In this document: positions 1 through 7,125 of the stretch, piece after piece
Layout: the number at the start of each line of letters is the position of its first letter
Position numbering within the stretch: the stretch's first letter is position 1
DNA from: an uncultured Burkholderiales bacterium
GTDB lineage: Bacteria > Pseudomonadota > Gammaproteobacteria > Burkholderiales > Burkholderiaceae_C
NCBI GenBank assembly: GCA_903887655.1
Contig: CAISQQ010000397.1
Span: 1 to 17,415, forward strand
Direction of reading: 5' to 3'
DNA length: 17,415 nt
Program-made: the position numbers and the translations under genes
Notes under the pieces: generated by a model
Seen by the model: only the letters and a program-made list of their open reading frames with translations
Told to the model about the DNA's origin: nothing
Database searches by the model: none

Positions 1-2
1 CC

Positions 3-128
3 AGACCTTTCACGCATTTTGCGTTCTTGGTCTTGTCCTTTTTGGTCTTGATCGCCATGGTTGTGCTCAATGTCTTCACATTGAAGAAGTTAAACGCACT
101 CAAAGGTAAAACAGCATGCCCTACATGA
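3..128 (+). CDS. C-terminal end of an upstream membrane-anchored protein (partial)
   Basis: The frame is open from the window edge to a TGA at 126-128 and encodes about 41 residues. It holds one strongly hydrophobic stretch (FAFLVLSFLVLIAMVVLNVF) followed by a short basic tail with several lysines, so it looks like a C-terminal membrane anchor with the tail on the cytoplasmic side. The same layout, one hydrophobic helix then a short basic end, closes the S74-domain protein encoded at 990-2777, so I infer that this is the tail of a related fibre-like protein. The next gene starts at 116, inside the end of this frame (13-nt overlap), which suggests one operon and translational coupling. Nothing of the main body of the protein is visible, so its function cannot be stated from this window. 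Confidence 0.55.
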   Translation, partial: RPFTHFAFLVLSFLVLIAMVVLNVFTLKKLNALKGKTACPT

Positions 129-1003
129 GATGGGTGATCTATGTCTTGGTGAGCATGACCTCCATGGTGAGTGCGCTCTTGGGCAGCACGAGTGAGCGCC
201 GCATGGCCACGGCGACGGTGGTGAGTGCTCAGCTCAAAACCGTTCTCAGTGGATTGTCCTTGTACGTGATCAACAATTGGAATAACTTGGTCTTGGCCGC
301 ACCCAGTCCCATCAGTTACACCTTGCCTGGCGGTGCATCAAGAAATGTGCTCAATGTATTAACACCCACGGCATCCGAGTTGATGCTGCTTGGGTTTTTG
401 TCCTCACCCAGCGCTTTGGCCACCACCTACCCTTTGCCCTCGTTTGGTGGCGGGTACTCCACCGCTTTGACGCGATCCCCAGTGGGTTGTCAAGGCAATG
501 CATGCTCCATTGAGCTTTATGCTTGGTTGACGTCCCCAGTGGGCGGAGACACGAAAAAATTTGACATCCATTACGTGGACAACCGCGCGTTGAGCAGCAA
601 CATCAGCATGGGCTACTCCACGCCGGGCACGCCTTCGGTCATCAACGGCCCCAACAATTCTTGGTCTTACACCTTGACGGGTAATCAAAATGCAGGCGTG
701 GCCATGATCCACACCTATTTGGGTGTGCGTGATTTCAGTGACACCTACCCCTGTGTCTTTGTCGCTTGTTGGAAGTCGCCGGCAGCCTCATTCGCTTCCT
801 TTCCGACTCGGCTCAACACGGTGGGGGATGTTCGCCTGGAGCAAAGCAGTGGCGATTTGTATTTTTGGACGGGGTCGAATTGGCGCACCATGTTTAGCAA
901 CGCCACCTTCACCTCCTACTTGGGTGCCAATGCCGGCAACACGGGCTCGAACAACACTTATTTGGGGAATTCAAGTGGGCAAGCGCTCTATGTCACGCCT
1001 TGA
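116..1003 (+). CDS. PilV/shufflon-like exported pilin-type protein with beta-roll repeat end
   Basis: This 295-residue protein starts at an ATG with an AAAGGT ribosome site 8 nt upstream. Residues 5-24 form a hydrophobic segment that could be a signal peptide or an N-terminal pilin helix. A canonical prepilin site (Gly before the cut, Glu at +5) is not evident. The following helix-like stretch (STSERRMATATVVSAQLKTV, then YVINNWNNLV) and the later SWSYTLTGNQNAGVAMI region resemble the constant N-terminal part of PilV-type shufflon minor pilins; I judge this by pattern only. Residues 268-288 (YLGANAG, NNTYLGNSSG) match the short Gly/Asn repeats of tail-fibre and trimeric-adhesin stalks and are related to repeats in the next protein. 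The protein stops right there, without any terminal chaperone domain. It overlaps the following gene by 14 nt. Probable role: pilus-tip or surface adhesin. Family assignment is tentative. Confidence 0.6.
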   Translation: MPYMRWVIYVLVSMTSMVSALLGSTSERRMATATVVSAQLKTVLSGLSLYVINNWNNLVLAAPSPISYTLPGGASRNVLNVLTPTASELMLLGFLSSPSALATTYPLPSFGGGYSTALTRSPVGCQGNACSIELYAWLTSPVGGDTKKFDIHYVDNRALSSNISMGYSTPGTPSVINGPNNSWSYTLTGNQNAGVAMIHTYLGVRDFSDTYPCVFVACWKSPAASFASFPTRLNTVGDVRLEQSSGDLYFWTGSNWRTMFSNATFTSYLGANAGNTGSNNTYLGNSSGQALYVTP

Positions 1004-2777
1004 AACGTCAAGAGCTGTTGTTTTGAAGCTCATGACGGTCTTGGGTCTGATCGCACCCTTGCCAAATTGGGCACAGCAATCCCCCACCTGTACGGTTCAA
1101 TTCACCGGTTCAGGCAACTATGCGTTTCAATATGCATGGGGCGGCAAAACGATCAGCAGTTCGGGCGCTCTGTCTGCCACCCCACTCACGTTGTCCAACA
1201 GTTGTGGTGCGCTCAAGTACTCCAACGGGACCTATTCGTGGCAACCCACCATCAACAGCAGCGTGCAATTTTTACTCGCTGGAGGTGGGGGGGCTGGGGG
1301 ACAAAGTTGGGGAGGTGGCGGTGGTGCAGGTGGATTTCTCTTGGGCTCCTATGCCGCCAGTGCCGCTCAGAGTTATGTCTTCACCGTGGGGGCAGGGGGT
1401 GTTGGGGTGGTTTCGGGGTATGCGGAACTGGGCACCTCAGGCGGCGACACCACGGGATTTGGGTTGACCGCCTATGGAGGTGGTGGAGGTGGCGGGGGCA
1501 ATGCCAATAGCAACAACTCGGGCAGTGCCGGCGGAAGTGGCGGGGGTGCGGGGGTTTATGTGACCGGGGGTGGAACCCTCAGCGTCAACGGCAGCCCCGG
1601 CACAGCGGGACAAGGCCACGCTGGGGGCAATCAAATCAGGGGCTCGAATCCGTGGTCGGTTGCGGGCGGCGGCGGTGGGGCGGGTTCCGCGGGTGTGGAT
1701 GGCCTGGGGACAACAGGCGGAACGGGGGGCGATGGCGTGCTCTCGAGTTTGTCGGGCTCGAGTGTCTATTACTGTGCGGGGGGAGGGGGAGGGGGGTACT
1801 CGACCTATGGCATTCCCTTTGGATACGGGGGCAGCAATGGATCAGGCACGGGTGGTGGGAATGGCGGAGGCAATGGCGGACCCGATCAGTTTCAAGTCGG
1901 CTTTGATGCCCTCTCCATCTGCTCGGGTGGGGGCGGGGGCAGCGGCAATTTGGGCCTGGGTGGTTCGGGCAAAGCCGGTGTGGTGGTTCTTTCTTATGTG
2001 AACAACGCGATTTTTGGAAGCAAAGCCAACAACACCTTTCTCGGTCGCTCCTCGGGACTTGTGAACACGGGCGCAGCCAATACCTTTGTGGGCTCTCTCA
2101 GCGGCCAATTCGATACCAACGGGGTGGACAATATTTATGTGGGTGCGCGCTCGGGAACGAATGCGATTTCGACCAACCTGTCGAGTGGGCTCATTGCATT
2201 GGGTGCCAATGCCGCCGTGCCGGCGAGCATACTCAACAATGCCATCAATTTGGGGGCCAATACCACGGCACAAACCGGCAAGATGGTGATTGGGGATGCG
2301 AACTTGGTCCATCTGCATGTGGGGGGGTTGACGTCTTGGGTGAGCCCGTCCGATGGCAGGCTCAAGGAGCACATTCGAGCCTCAACATGGGGGCTCGAGT
2401 TTGTGCGGCAATTGAAACCCAAGGCTTACACCATGAAGGCGTCGGGCGACCCACGCTTGGGGTTCATTGCACAAGACGTGGAGGCGGTGGCTCCTCATTT
2501 TCCGGGCTTGGTCAAACCGCAAAGCGAGGGCGACTATTACGCCTTGAGCGACGAGGCATTCATTGCACCCCTTGCCCAATCCATTCAAGCATTGGACGCT
2601 TCTTTAAGCGCGTTGGAGCTCAGCAGGCCGGCATCCTGGGGGGGTGAGAGCGGGATGCAGTCACAAGATCGCCATGTTCGGTGGGCATTTCAAATCATGC
2701 TGACCTTGATGGCCTTGAATGTGTTGGTCTTTGTGGTGTTGCAGTTCAAATGTTGGCGCCTTTTGATGAATGTCTGA
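990..2777 (+). CDS. Exported Gly-rich fibre protein with Peptidase_S74 chaperone domain and C-terminal membrane anchor
   Basis: I place the start at 990, not at earlier in-frame codons, because the product (595 residues) then begins with a Sec-like signal peptide ending near NWAQQ. Residues about 95-337 are extremely Gly-rich with runs such as AGGGGAGG and GGGGGG. Residues about 338-450 hold repeats of the type NNTFLGxSSG, ANTFVGSLSG, DNIYVGARSG and LGANA, as in phage tail fibres and trimeric adhesins. Residues about 454-555 are a Peptidase_S74 (endosialidase-type intramolecular chaperone) domain: S454-DGRLK at the expected self-cleavage position, GFIAQDVE at 491-498, then a probable coiled coil (SIQALDASLSALE). 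In that family the domain drives trimerisation and then cuts itself off. Residues about 565-586 form a membrane helix with a short basic tail, which phage S74 proteins normally lack. It overlaps the preceding gene by 14 nt. Domain call is firm; role as a surface fibre is inference. Confidence 0.8.
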   Translation: MSRLETSRAVVLKLMTVLGLIAPLPNWAQQSPTCTVQFTGSGNYAFQYAWGGKTISSSGALSATPLTLSNSCGALKYSNGTYSWQPTINSSVQFLLAGGGGAGGQSWGGGGGAGGFLLGSYAASAAQSYVFTVGAGGVGVVSGYAELGTSGGDTTGFGLTAYGGGGGGGGNANSNNSGSAGGSGGGAGVYVTGGGTLSVNGSPGTAGQGHAGGNQIRGSNPWSVAGGGGGAGSAGVDGLGTTGGTGGDGVLSSLSGSSVYYCAGGGGGGYSTYGIPFGYGGSNGSGTGGGNGGGNGGPDQFQVGFDALSICSGGGGGSGNLGLGGSGKAGVVVLSYVNNAIFGSKANNTFLGRSSGLVNTGAANTFVGSLSGQFDTNGVDNIYVGARSGTNAISTNLSSGLIALGANAAVPASILNNAINLGANTTAQTGKMVIGDANLVHLHVGGLTSWVSPSDGRLKEHIRASTWGLEFVRQLKPKAYTMKASGDPRLGFIAQDVEAVAPHFPGLVKPQSEGDYYALSDEAFIAPLAQSIQALDASLSALELSRPASWGGESGMQSQDRHVRWAFQIMLTLMALNVLVFVVLQFKCWRLLMNV

Positions 2778-2882
2778 GAGAGTTGAGCGCCCAAGAACGC
2801 GGCGGATCAAGACCTTTTGCTCGGGCCCACTTCAGTGGGTGATCCTCGGGGTGATGATCGGTTGTCCCTGGCGCTAGATCCA

Positions 2883-2896
2883 GCATGGCGCCATGC
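2883..2896. repeat. Perfect 14-base palindrome
   Basis: GCATGGCGCCATGC equals its own reverse complement. It lies in the non-coding region about 115 bases upstream of the probable rnr promoter. It could be a dimeric-protein binding site or chance; no second copy was noticed. Confidence 0.4.
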
Positions 2897-2997
2897 CCCA
2901 TGCGCCTATTGTCCTCATGTACTTCTTTCCTCATGACTGATTGCACTGCTCGTGTGAGAGGCGCCAGTGTGAAATCAAAGGTTCTCCAGCGCGGAGT

Positions 2998-3025
2998 TTG
3001 AACCTTCATTTAAAAAGCATAGAAT
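2998..3025 (+). promoter_or_regulatory. Probable sigma70 promoter of rnr
   Basis: TTGAAC (2998-3003) and TAGAAT (3020-3025) are separated by 16 bases and match the -35 and -10 consensus at 5 of 6 and 4 of 6 positions. Transcription would start near 3032, leaving a leader of about 50 bases before the RNase R frame. The AT-rich spacer and the position directly upstream of rnr support it. Confidence 0.6.
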
Positions 3026-3084
3026 GTTTTAAGACCAAGCGTATCCGTGCTTGACGTTACTCTCCATAGCCAGTAGGTCAGATC

Positions 3085-5478
3085 ATCAAAAAAATTGCCC
3101 AACCCAGCGCCTCCATTCAGGAAGAATTTGAAGGCTCAGTCCTCGGACACCGCGACGGACACGGCTTTGTGCAGCGCGACAGCGGAGCGCCAGACATCTA
3201 TCTCGCTCAAAACGAGATGCGCGCCGTCTTGCACAAAGACCGCGTCAAGGTCAAGATCATCCGCACCGATGGCAAAGGCAGGCCCGAGGGACGGGTGACC
3301 GAAATCATCGAGCGCCCCCTCTATCCCCTGATCGGCAGGTTGTTGCAAGAAAACGGTGTTTGGCTCGTGGCCCCTGAGGACAAACGCTATGGCCACGATG
3401 TCATCATCCCCAAAGGGGCCACGGGGGCTGCCAAAGTCGGCCAAGTCGTGGTGGTCGAACTCACCGAGCCCCCCAGTCTTTATGGTCAACCTGTGGGCCG
3501 CATCAAAGAGGTGTTGGGTGAGGTCGATGATCCGGGCATGGAGATTGAAATTGCGGTGCGCAAATTCAGTGTCCCCCATGAGTTCTCTGCTGAGTGCTTA
3601 AAGTTGGTCAAAACCCTCCCCGACCAGGTGCGCCCGCAAGACAGCTTGGGCCGCATTGATTTGACCGATCTGGGATTTGTCACCATCGACGGCGAGGACG
3701 CCCGAGATTTCGATGATGCGGTTTACTGCGAGCCGGCCAAGGTCGGGCGCAAAAAAGGCTGGCGTTTGCTCGTGGCCATTGCCGATGTGAGCCACTACGT
3801 GCAAACGGGCTCTGCTGTTGATATCGATGCCTATGACCGGGCCACGAGCGTTTACTTTCCACGCCGTGTGATTCCGATGTTGCCTGAAAAGCTCTCCAAC
3901 GGGCTGTGCTCGTTGAATCCACACGTGGACCGCTTGTGCATGGTGTGCGACATGCTCATCACCACTGAGGGTGTGATCTACGCCTACCAGTTTTATCCAG
4001 CAGTCATGCACAGCAAAGCGCGCATGACCTACACCGCCGTGGCGGCGATTTTGGCCAACACCAGAGGCCCACAAGCCTTGGCCCAAGGCGAGGTGGTGCC
4101 GCATTTGATCAATTTGCACGACGTCTATTTGGCGCTCTTGAAGTCGCGCCAAGTGCGCGGTGCGGTGGACTTTGAAACCACCGAGACACAAATCGTGTGT
4201 GATGAAAATGGGCGCATTGAGAAGATCATTCCACGCGTTCGAAATGAAGCCCACCGCTTGATTGAAGAGGCCATGCTTGCCGCCAATTTTTGTAGCGCAG
4301 ACTTCATCTTGGGCTCCAAAAACCCGGGCCTGTACCGTGTTCATGAAGGACCCACACCCGAAAAACGCGAGACCTTGAAGACGTACTTGAAAGCCGTGGG
4401 CGTGGGCCTCACCATCAGCGATGACCCCAAGCCCGGCGAGTACCAAGCCATAGCCAAGGCGACCCAAGAACGCCCCGACGCCCAGCAAATTCACAGCATG
4501 CTCTTGCGCTCCATGCAGCAAGCCATCTACACGCCCATCAACAGTGGGCATTTTGGCTTGGCATTTGAAGCCTACACCCATTTCACCAGCCCCATTCGGC
4601 GCTACCCTGACCTCTTGGTGCACCGTGTGATCAAGGCCATTTTGGAGAAAAAACGCTACCAGTTGCCGGCCCTGCCCACGCCTGGTGAGTCCCACGCCAG
4701 ACTGGCGCGGCGCATGGCCAGCAAATCGGCCAACACGGCCAAAAAGCCCGTCGAGAGCCAAGACCATTTGAGCCCCGAGACCCTGGCTTGGCAAGCGGCT
4801 GGGCTGCACTGCTCGGCCAACGAGCGCCGCGCCGATGAGGCCTCCAGAGACGTTGAAGCGTGGCTCAAGTGCAAATTCATGCGCGAGCACTTGGGTGAGG
4901 AATACAGTGGTGTCGTGACCGCGGCCATGGGGTTTGGTATTTTTGTGACCCTGGACAATTTGTATGTCGAAGGGATGGTTCACATCACAGAGCTTGGCGG
5001 TGAGTATTTCCGCTTTGACGAAGCGCGCCAAGAATTGCGGGGTGAGAGAACAGGCATTCGCTACGCCATTGGCACACGGGTGCATGTGCAGGTGAGCCGC
5101 GTTGATCTGGATGGTCGAAAAATTGATTTCAGGCTCGTGCGCGACGATATTGAAAAAGCCCGTTCTGCCAAAGAGCCGATTGCTTCCAAGTCTGCGCGGA
5201 AAAAAATGACAGGCGCGTCCCAGGCCAAGGCCAGCCATGGCGCCAAGCCTTCCTTGTTGCCACCCTTGGGTGGCGCGCCGCTGCCAGGCGCGCGGTTTGG
5301 CAAAGGCACCAAAGCCAGTGCTCAAAAGACCCCGCGCGGCGTCACCTCGGGCTCGGTCACGGGGGCTGGAGCCGGCATGGGTTTGCGCACAGAGTTTGCT
5401 CGCTCGCCGTTGGACTCGCTCAAAGGGGCCGTTAAAAAAGCCGCGGCCAAAAAGAAAAGTAAAAAAAGCAAACGCTAA
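3085..5478 (+). CDS. rnr: Ribonuclease R (RNB-family 3'-5' exoribonuclease)
   Basis: This is a processive, hydrolytic 3'-5' exoribonuclease that degrades structured RNA in the cytoplasm. The N-terminal cold-shock domain begins EEFEGSVLGHRDGHGFVQRD. The RNB catalytic core carries IDGEDARDFDDAVY, with the metal-binding aspartates at about D202, D208, D210 and D211 in this numbering. An S1 domain spans about 604-687, and a lysine-rich low-complexity tail follows to the end (about 690-797), as in other RNase R proteins. The HTH domain of the enterobacterial enzyme is missing. The start is problematic. The frame is open back to a TAG at 3067 but contains no ATG, GTG or TTG before a GTG at 3169, which would cut away the conserved start of the cold-shock domain. 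I chose ATC at 3085 because AGGT lies 6 nt upstream and the product begins with a Lys-Lys motif. An ATG changed to ATC, by mutation or sequence error, is equally possible. Confidence 0.92.
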   Translation: MKKIAQPSASIQEEFEGSVLGHRDGHGFVQRDSGAPDIYLAQNEMRAVLHKDRVKVKIIRTDGKGRPEGRVTEIIERPLYPLIGRLLQENGVWLVAPEDKRYGHDVIIPKGATGAAKVGQVVVVELTEPPSLYGQPVGRIKEVLGEVDDPGMEIEIAVRKFSVPHEFSAECLKLVKTLPDQVRPQDSLGRIDLTDLGFVTIDGEDARDFDDAVYCEPAKVGRKKGWRLLVAIADVSHYVQTGSAVDIDAYDRATSVYFPRRVIPMLPEKLSNGLCSLNPHVDRLCMVCDMLITTEGVIYAYQFYPAVMHSKARMTYTAVAAILANTRGPQALAQGEVVPHLINLHDVYLALLKSRQVRGAVDFETTETQIVCDENGRIEKIIPRVRNEAHRLIEEAMLAANFCSADFILGSKNPGLYRVHEGPTPEKRETLKTYLKAVGVGLTISDDPKPGEYQAIAKATQERPDAQQIHSMLLRSMQQAIYTPINSGHFGLAFEAYTHFTSPIRRYPDLLVHRVIKAILEKKRYQLPALPTPGESHARLARRMASKSANTAKKPVESQDHLSPETLAWQAAGLHCSANERRADEASRDVEAWLKCKFMREHLGEEYSGVVTAAMGFGIFVTLDNLYVEGMVHITELGGEYFRFDEARQELRGERTGIRYAIGTRVHVQVSRVDLDGRKIDFRLVRDDIEKARSAKEPIASKSARKKMTGASQAKASHGAKPSLLPPLGGAPLPGARFGKGTKASAQKTPRGVTSGSVTGAGAGMGLRTEFARSPLDSLKGAVKKAAAKKKSKKSKR

Positions 5479-5523
5479 ACACCTCTAGCGATCGCAAGCA
5501 TTGGGGTGGTAGGGATCGGTCGT

Positions 5524-5540
5524 GAAGCCAGAGGGCTTTT
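5524..5540 (+). terminator. Weak hairpin with short T-tract between convergent rnr and dadA
   Basis: AAGCC (5525-5529), loop AGAG, GGCTT (5534-5538), with the T-run TTTT at 5537-5540. The stem is only 5-6 bp, so termination of rnr transcripts here is only a possibility. It sits in the short gap between two convergent genes, where a terminator is expected. Confidence 0.3.
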
Positions 5541-5546
5541 GAGCCA

Positions 5547-6788
5547 TCAGCGCAGCATGAGCTCAGGCCATTGAGTTGGCGAGACCTCTTGGTCCATCAT
5601 GGCGGCGAGCAACTGGGCGCTCGCGCAACTCAGAGCCCACCCGCTCGAGCCGTGTCCGATGTTGAGCCACACGCCGCTCACGGGGGTCGGGCCGATCAAG
5701 GGCGTGCCTTTGGCCAGCATGGGGCGCGAGCCTTTCCACACCTGGACTTGTTGGCTCCAGTCACTCGCTTTGGGAAACCAATCTTCCAGCACCTTGTAAA
5801 GCGTCTTGATGGCCTTGGAGTTGTGCTCTTTTGCTGCTCCCCCAAGTTCCATCACACCCGCGACTCTGACACGGTTGCCTTGTCGCGTGATGGTCACTTT
5901 GTACTTGTCGTCCATCAAACCGCAGCGTGGCGCATCCAGTGGCTCCTTGATCATGGCCGTCAACGAGTAGCCGTGAACGGGCATGATGCCGGTGTTGAGC
6001 TTGAACTTTCTCAAAACCGTCTCGCTCAGGGTGCCTGCACAGACCACCGTGGCATCGAAATGCAGTTTCTCTGAGCCACACACCAATTCGCGCGGGTGTT
6101 GCGGCTCCAAGGCTTGCACGTCGGCCTTGAAGCGAAACTCAACGCCGAGTTTTTCCGCCTCATCGCGGATGGCCATGGTGAATTGCCGGCAATTGGCGAC
6201 TTGATCTTGGGGCAAGTGGATGGCGCCCGCCAAGGTGGTGGAGCTCTCCAGTGCGGGCTCTTTGTCTTGCAGCTCTTGCGGGGTGAGCAACTGGTAGGGG
6301 ATGCCTTGGGCGCTCAAGTGGGGCAAGGCCAAGAGCGCTTGCTCCCAGGCTTTGGCGTCACGGTAGAGCAAGTTGTAGCCTTGCACTTGTTCGTACTCCA
6401 GGCGAAACAAGTTGGAGATCTCTTTCATGCGCGCTTGGCTCATCAAGGTCAAGCGTTGCATGGCGCTGCGGTGCAGCCAGTAGTGGTCGGGCTTGGAGGC
6501 TTTCCAGCATTGCCCCATCCAGCGGAGCTCCTCGGCGTTGGGAAAATGCATCAAAAAACTGGCGTTTTTGGAAAAACAATCCCTGAGCAGTCGCCCAGGC
6601 AGGCCGGGCTCGGCCCAGGGCGTCACGTAGCCCGCGGAAATCACCCCCGCGTTGGCAAAACTTGACTCTTCGGCACAGGTTTGGTTTTTCTCAAACACCG
6701 TCACGTGGTGACCTCTCAAGGCGAGCTCGAAGGCCGTTGTGACCCCAATGACGCCAGCACCGATGACGGCAATGCGTTGGTGCGTCAT
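5547..6788 (-). CDS. dadA: D-amino acid dehydrogenase small subunit (FAD-dependent oxidoreductase)
   Basis: DadA oxidatively deaminates D-amino acids (classically D-alanine) to 2-oxo acids, passing electrons to the respiratory chain at the inner membrane. The N-terminal dinucleotide-binding fold is clear: G10-A-G12-V-I-G15 with E33 at the end of strand 2 (VTVFEK) to bind the FAD ribose. Further DAO-family signatures are FANAGVISAGYVTPWAEPG after it, MPVHGYSLT in the middle, RPMLAKGTPLIGPT, and the C-terminal IGHGSSGWALSCASAQLLA that resembles the HGTLGWTMSCGS motif of DadA. The length of 413 residues is normal. I prefer the start at 6788 because it puts the GxGxxG motif close to the N-terminus; an in-frame ATG at 6803 adds five residues. 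Neither has a strong ribosome site. The gene faces rnr and is divergent from rpsB. No alanine racemase gene lies next to it, so substrate preference is open. Confidence 0.88.
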   Translation of the reverse strand: MTHQRIAVIGAGVIGVTTAFELALRGHHVTVFEKNQTCAEESSFANAGVISAGYVTPWAEPGLPGRLLRDCFSKNASFLMHFPNAEELRWMGQCWKASKPDHYWLHRSAMQRLTLMSQARMKEISNLFRLEYEQVQGYNLLYRDAKAWEQALLALPHLSAQGIPYQLLTPQELQDKEPALESSTTLAGAIHLPQDQVANCRQFTMAIRDEAEKLGVEFRFKADVQALEPQHPRELVCGSEKLHFDATVVCAGTLSETVLRKFKLNTGIMPVHGYSLTAMIKEPLDAPRCGLMDDKYKVTITRQGNRVRVAGVMELGGAAKEHNSKAIKTLYKVLEDWFPKASDWSQQVQVWKGSRPMLAKGTPLIGPTPVSGVWLNIGHGSSGWALSCASAQLLAAMMDQEVSPTQWPELMLR

Positions 6789-6958
6789 GAAGGTCGCACC
6801 CATTTGCCGGGGCGTTTGGCGCGATGCGGGAGGGGGTTTGGCAATAAGTGGGACATCAAGGGAATCAAAGTGGCCGCTCGCGAGCAGTAAAAAGGGGCGA
6901 AATGAGACAAAGCCGTGCGTTTGTAGGGCGTGGGCGTTGAGGGTTGGAGGACGAATTG

Positions 6959-6967
6959 TGCTACAAT
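6959..6967 (+). promoter_or_regulatory. Extended -10 promoter of rpsB-tsf
   Basis: TGCTACAAT contains a TG dinucleotide one base upstream of TACAAT (6962-6967), the extended -10 pattern. A weak -35 candidate TTGAGG lies at 6937-6942 with a 19-base spacer. It is the only good candidate in the gap between dadA and rpsB, and transcription would start near 6974, giving a long leader. Confidence 0.6.
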
Positions 6968-6973
6968 CGATAG

Positions 6974-7125
6974 GCTCAGGCGGTGACGCAGGTCACGCTT
7001 GGGTCAATCTCAAACCATCTCATCCAAGGTGTCAAGGTGCCTCAGAGCTTACCCCATTTTGGGGCGACTCTTCAAGGTTCTTGATTTCGAGGTGGATTTT
7101 AGTCCCAACCTTTTAGGAAATCACC
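6974..7125 (+). promoter_or_regulatory. rpsB 5' leader with two small hairpins
   Basis: The leader is about 150 bases. It can form GTGAC/GTCAC with loop GCAG (6983-6996) and CCCCA/TGGGG with loop TTT (7052-7064), and ends with AGGA (7115-7118) before the ATG. In E. coli, S2 represses its own operon through the rpsB leader. Whether this leader does the same is inference; I did not recognise the gammaproteobacterial motif. Confidence 0.4.

Larger units (their letters stand above)
2778..3084 (+). other. Non-coding stretch between fibre cluster and rnr
   Basis: I see no convincing gene in these 307 bases. They contain a small hairpin (CCCAC, loop TTCA, GTGGG at 2826-2839) without a T-tract, a perfect 14-base palindrome at 2883-2896, and a promoter-like pair of hexamers at 2998-3025 leading into rnr. 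A minus-strand open frame at 2746-3009 overlaps the end of the fibre gene and has no recognisable protein features. Confidence 0.6.

Noticed and set aside
723..989. N-terminal extension of the S74 protein frame
   Set aside because: It overlaps the pilin-like gene in another frame, has no signal-like or domain features, and would bury the signal peptide that starts at 990.
920..2214. GTGCCAAT-containing sequences resembling shufflon sfx sites (the Rci recombinase site begins GTGCCAATCCGG)
   Set aside because: Both copies are in the same direction, carry an extra base relative to the site, and encode the LGANA protein repeat. No inverted copies or recombinase gene are in the window.
2826..2839. 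Small hairpin after the fibre gene as a terminator
   Set aside because: Only 5 bp and no T-run on either strand.
2746..3009. 87-residue minus-strand open frame in the gap before rnr
   Set aside because: No recognisable motif, no ribosome site, overlaps the end of the fibre gene and lies on the strand opposite all neighbours here.
3598..5325. 575-residue minus-strand frame inside rnr
   Set aside because: It is the antisense shadow of a strongly supported RNase R gene; composition reflects the codon bias of the sense strand.
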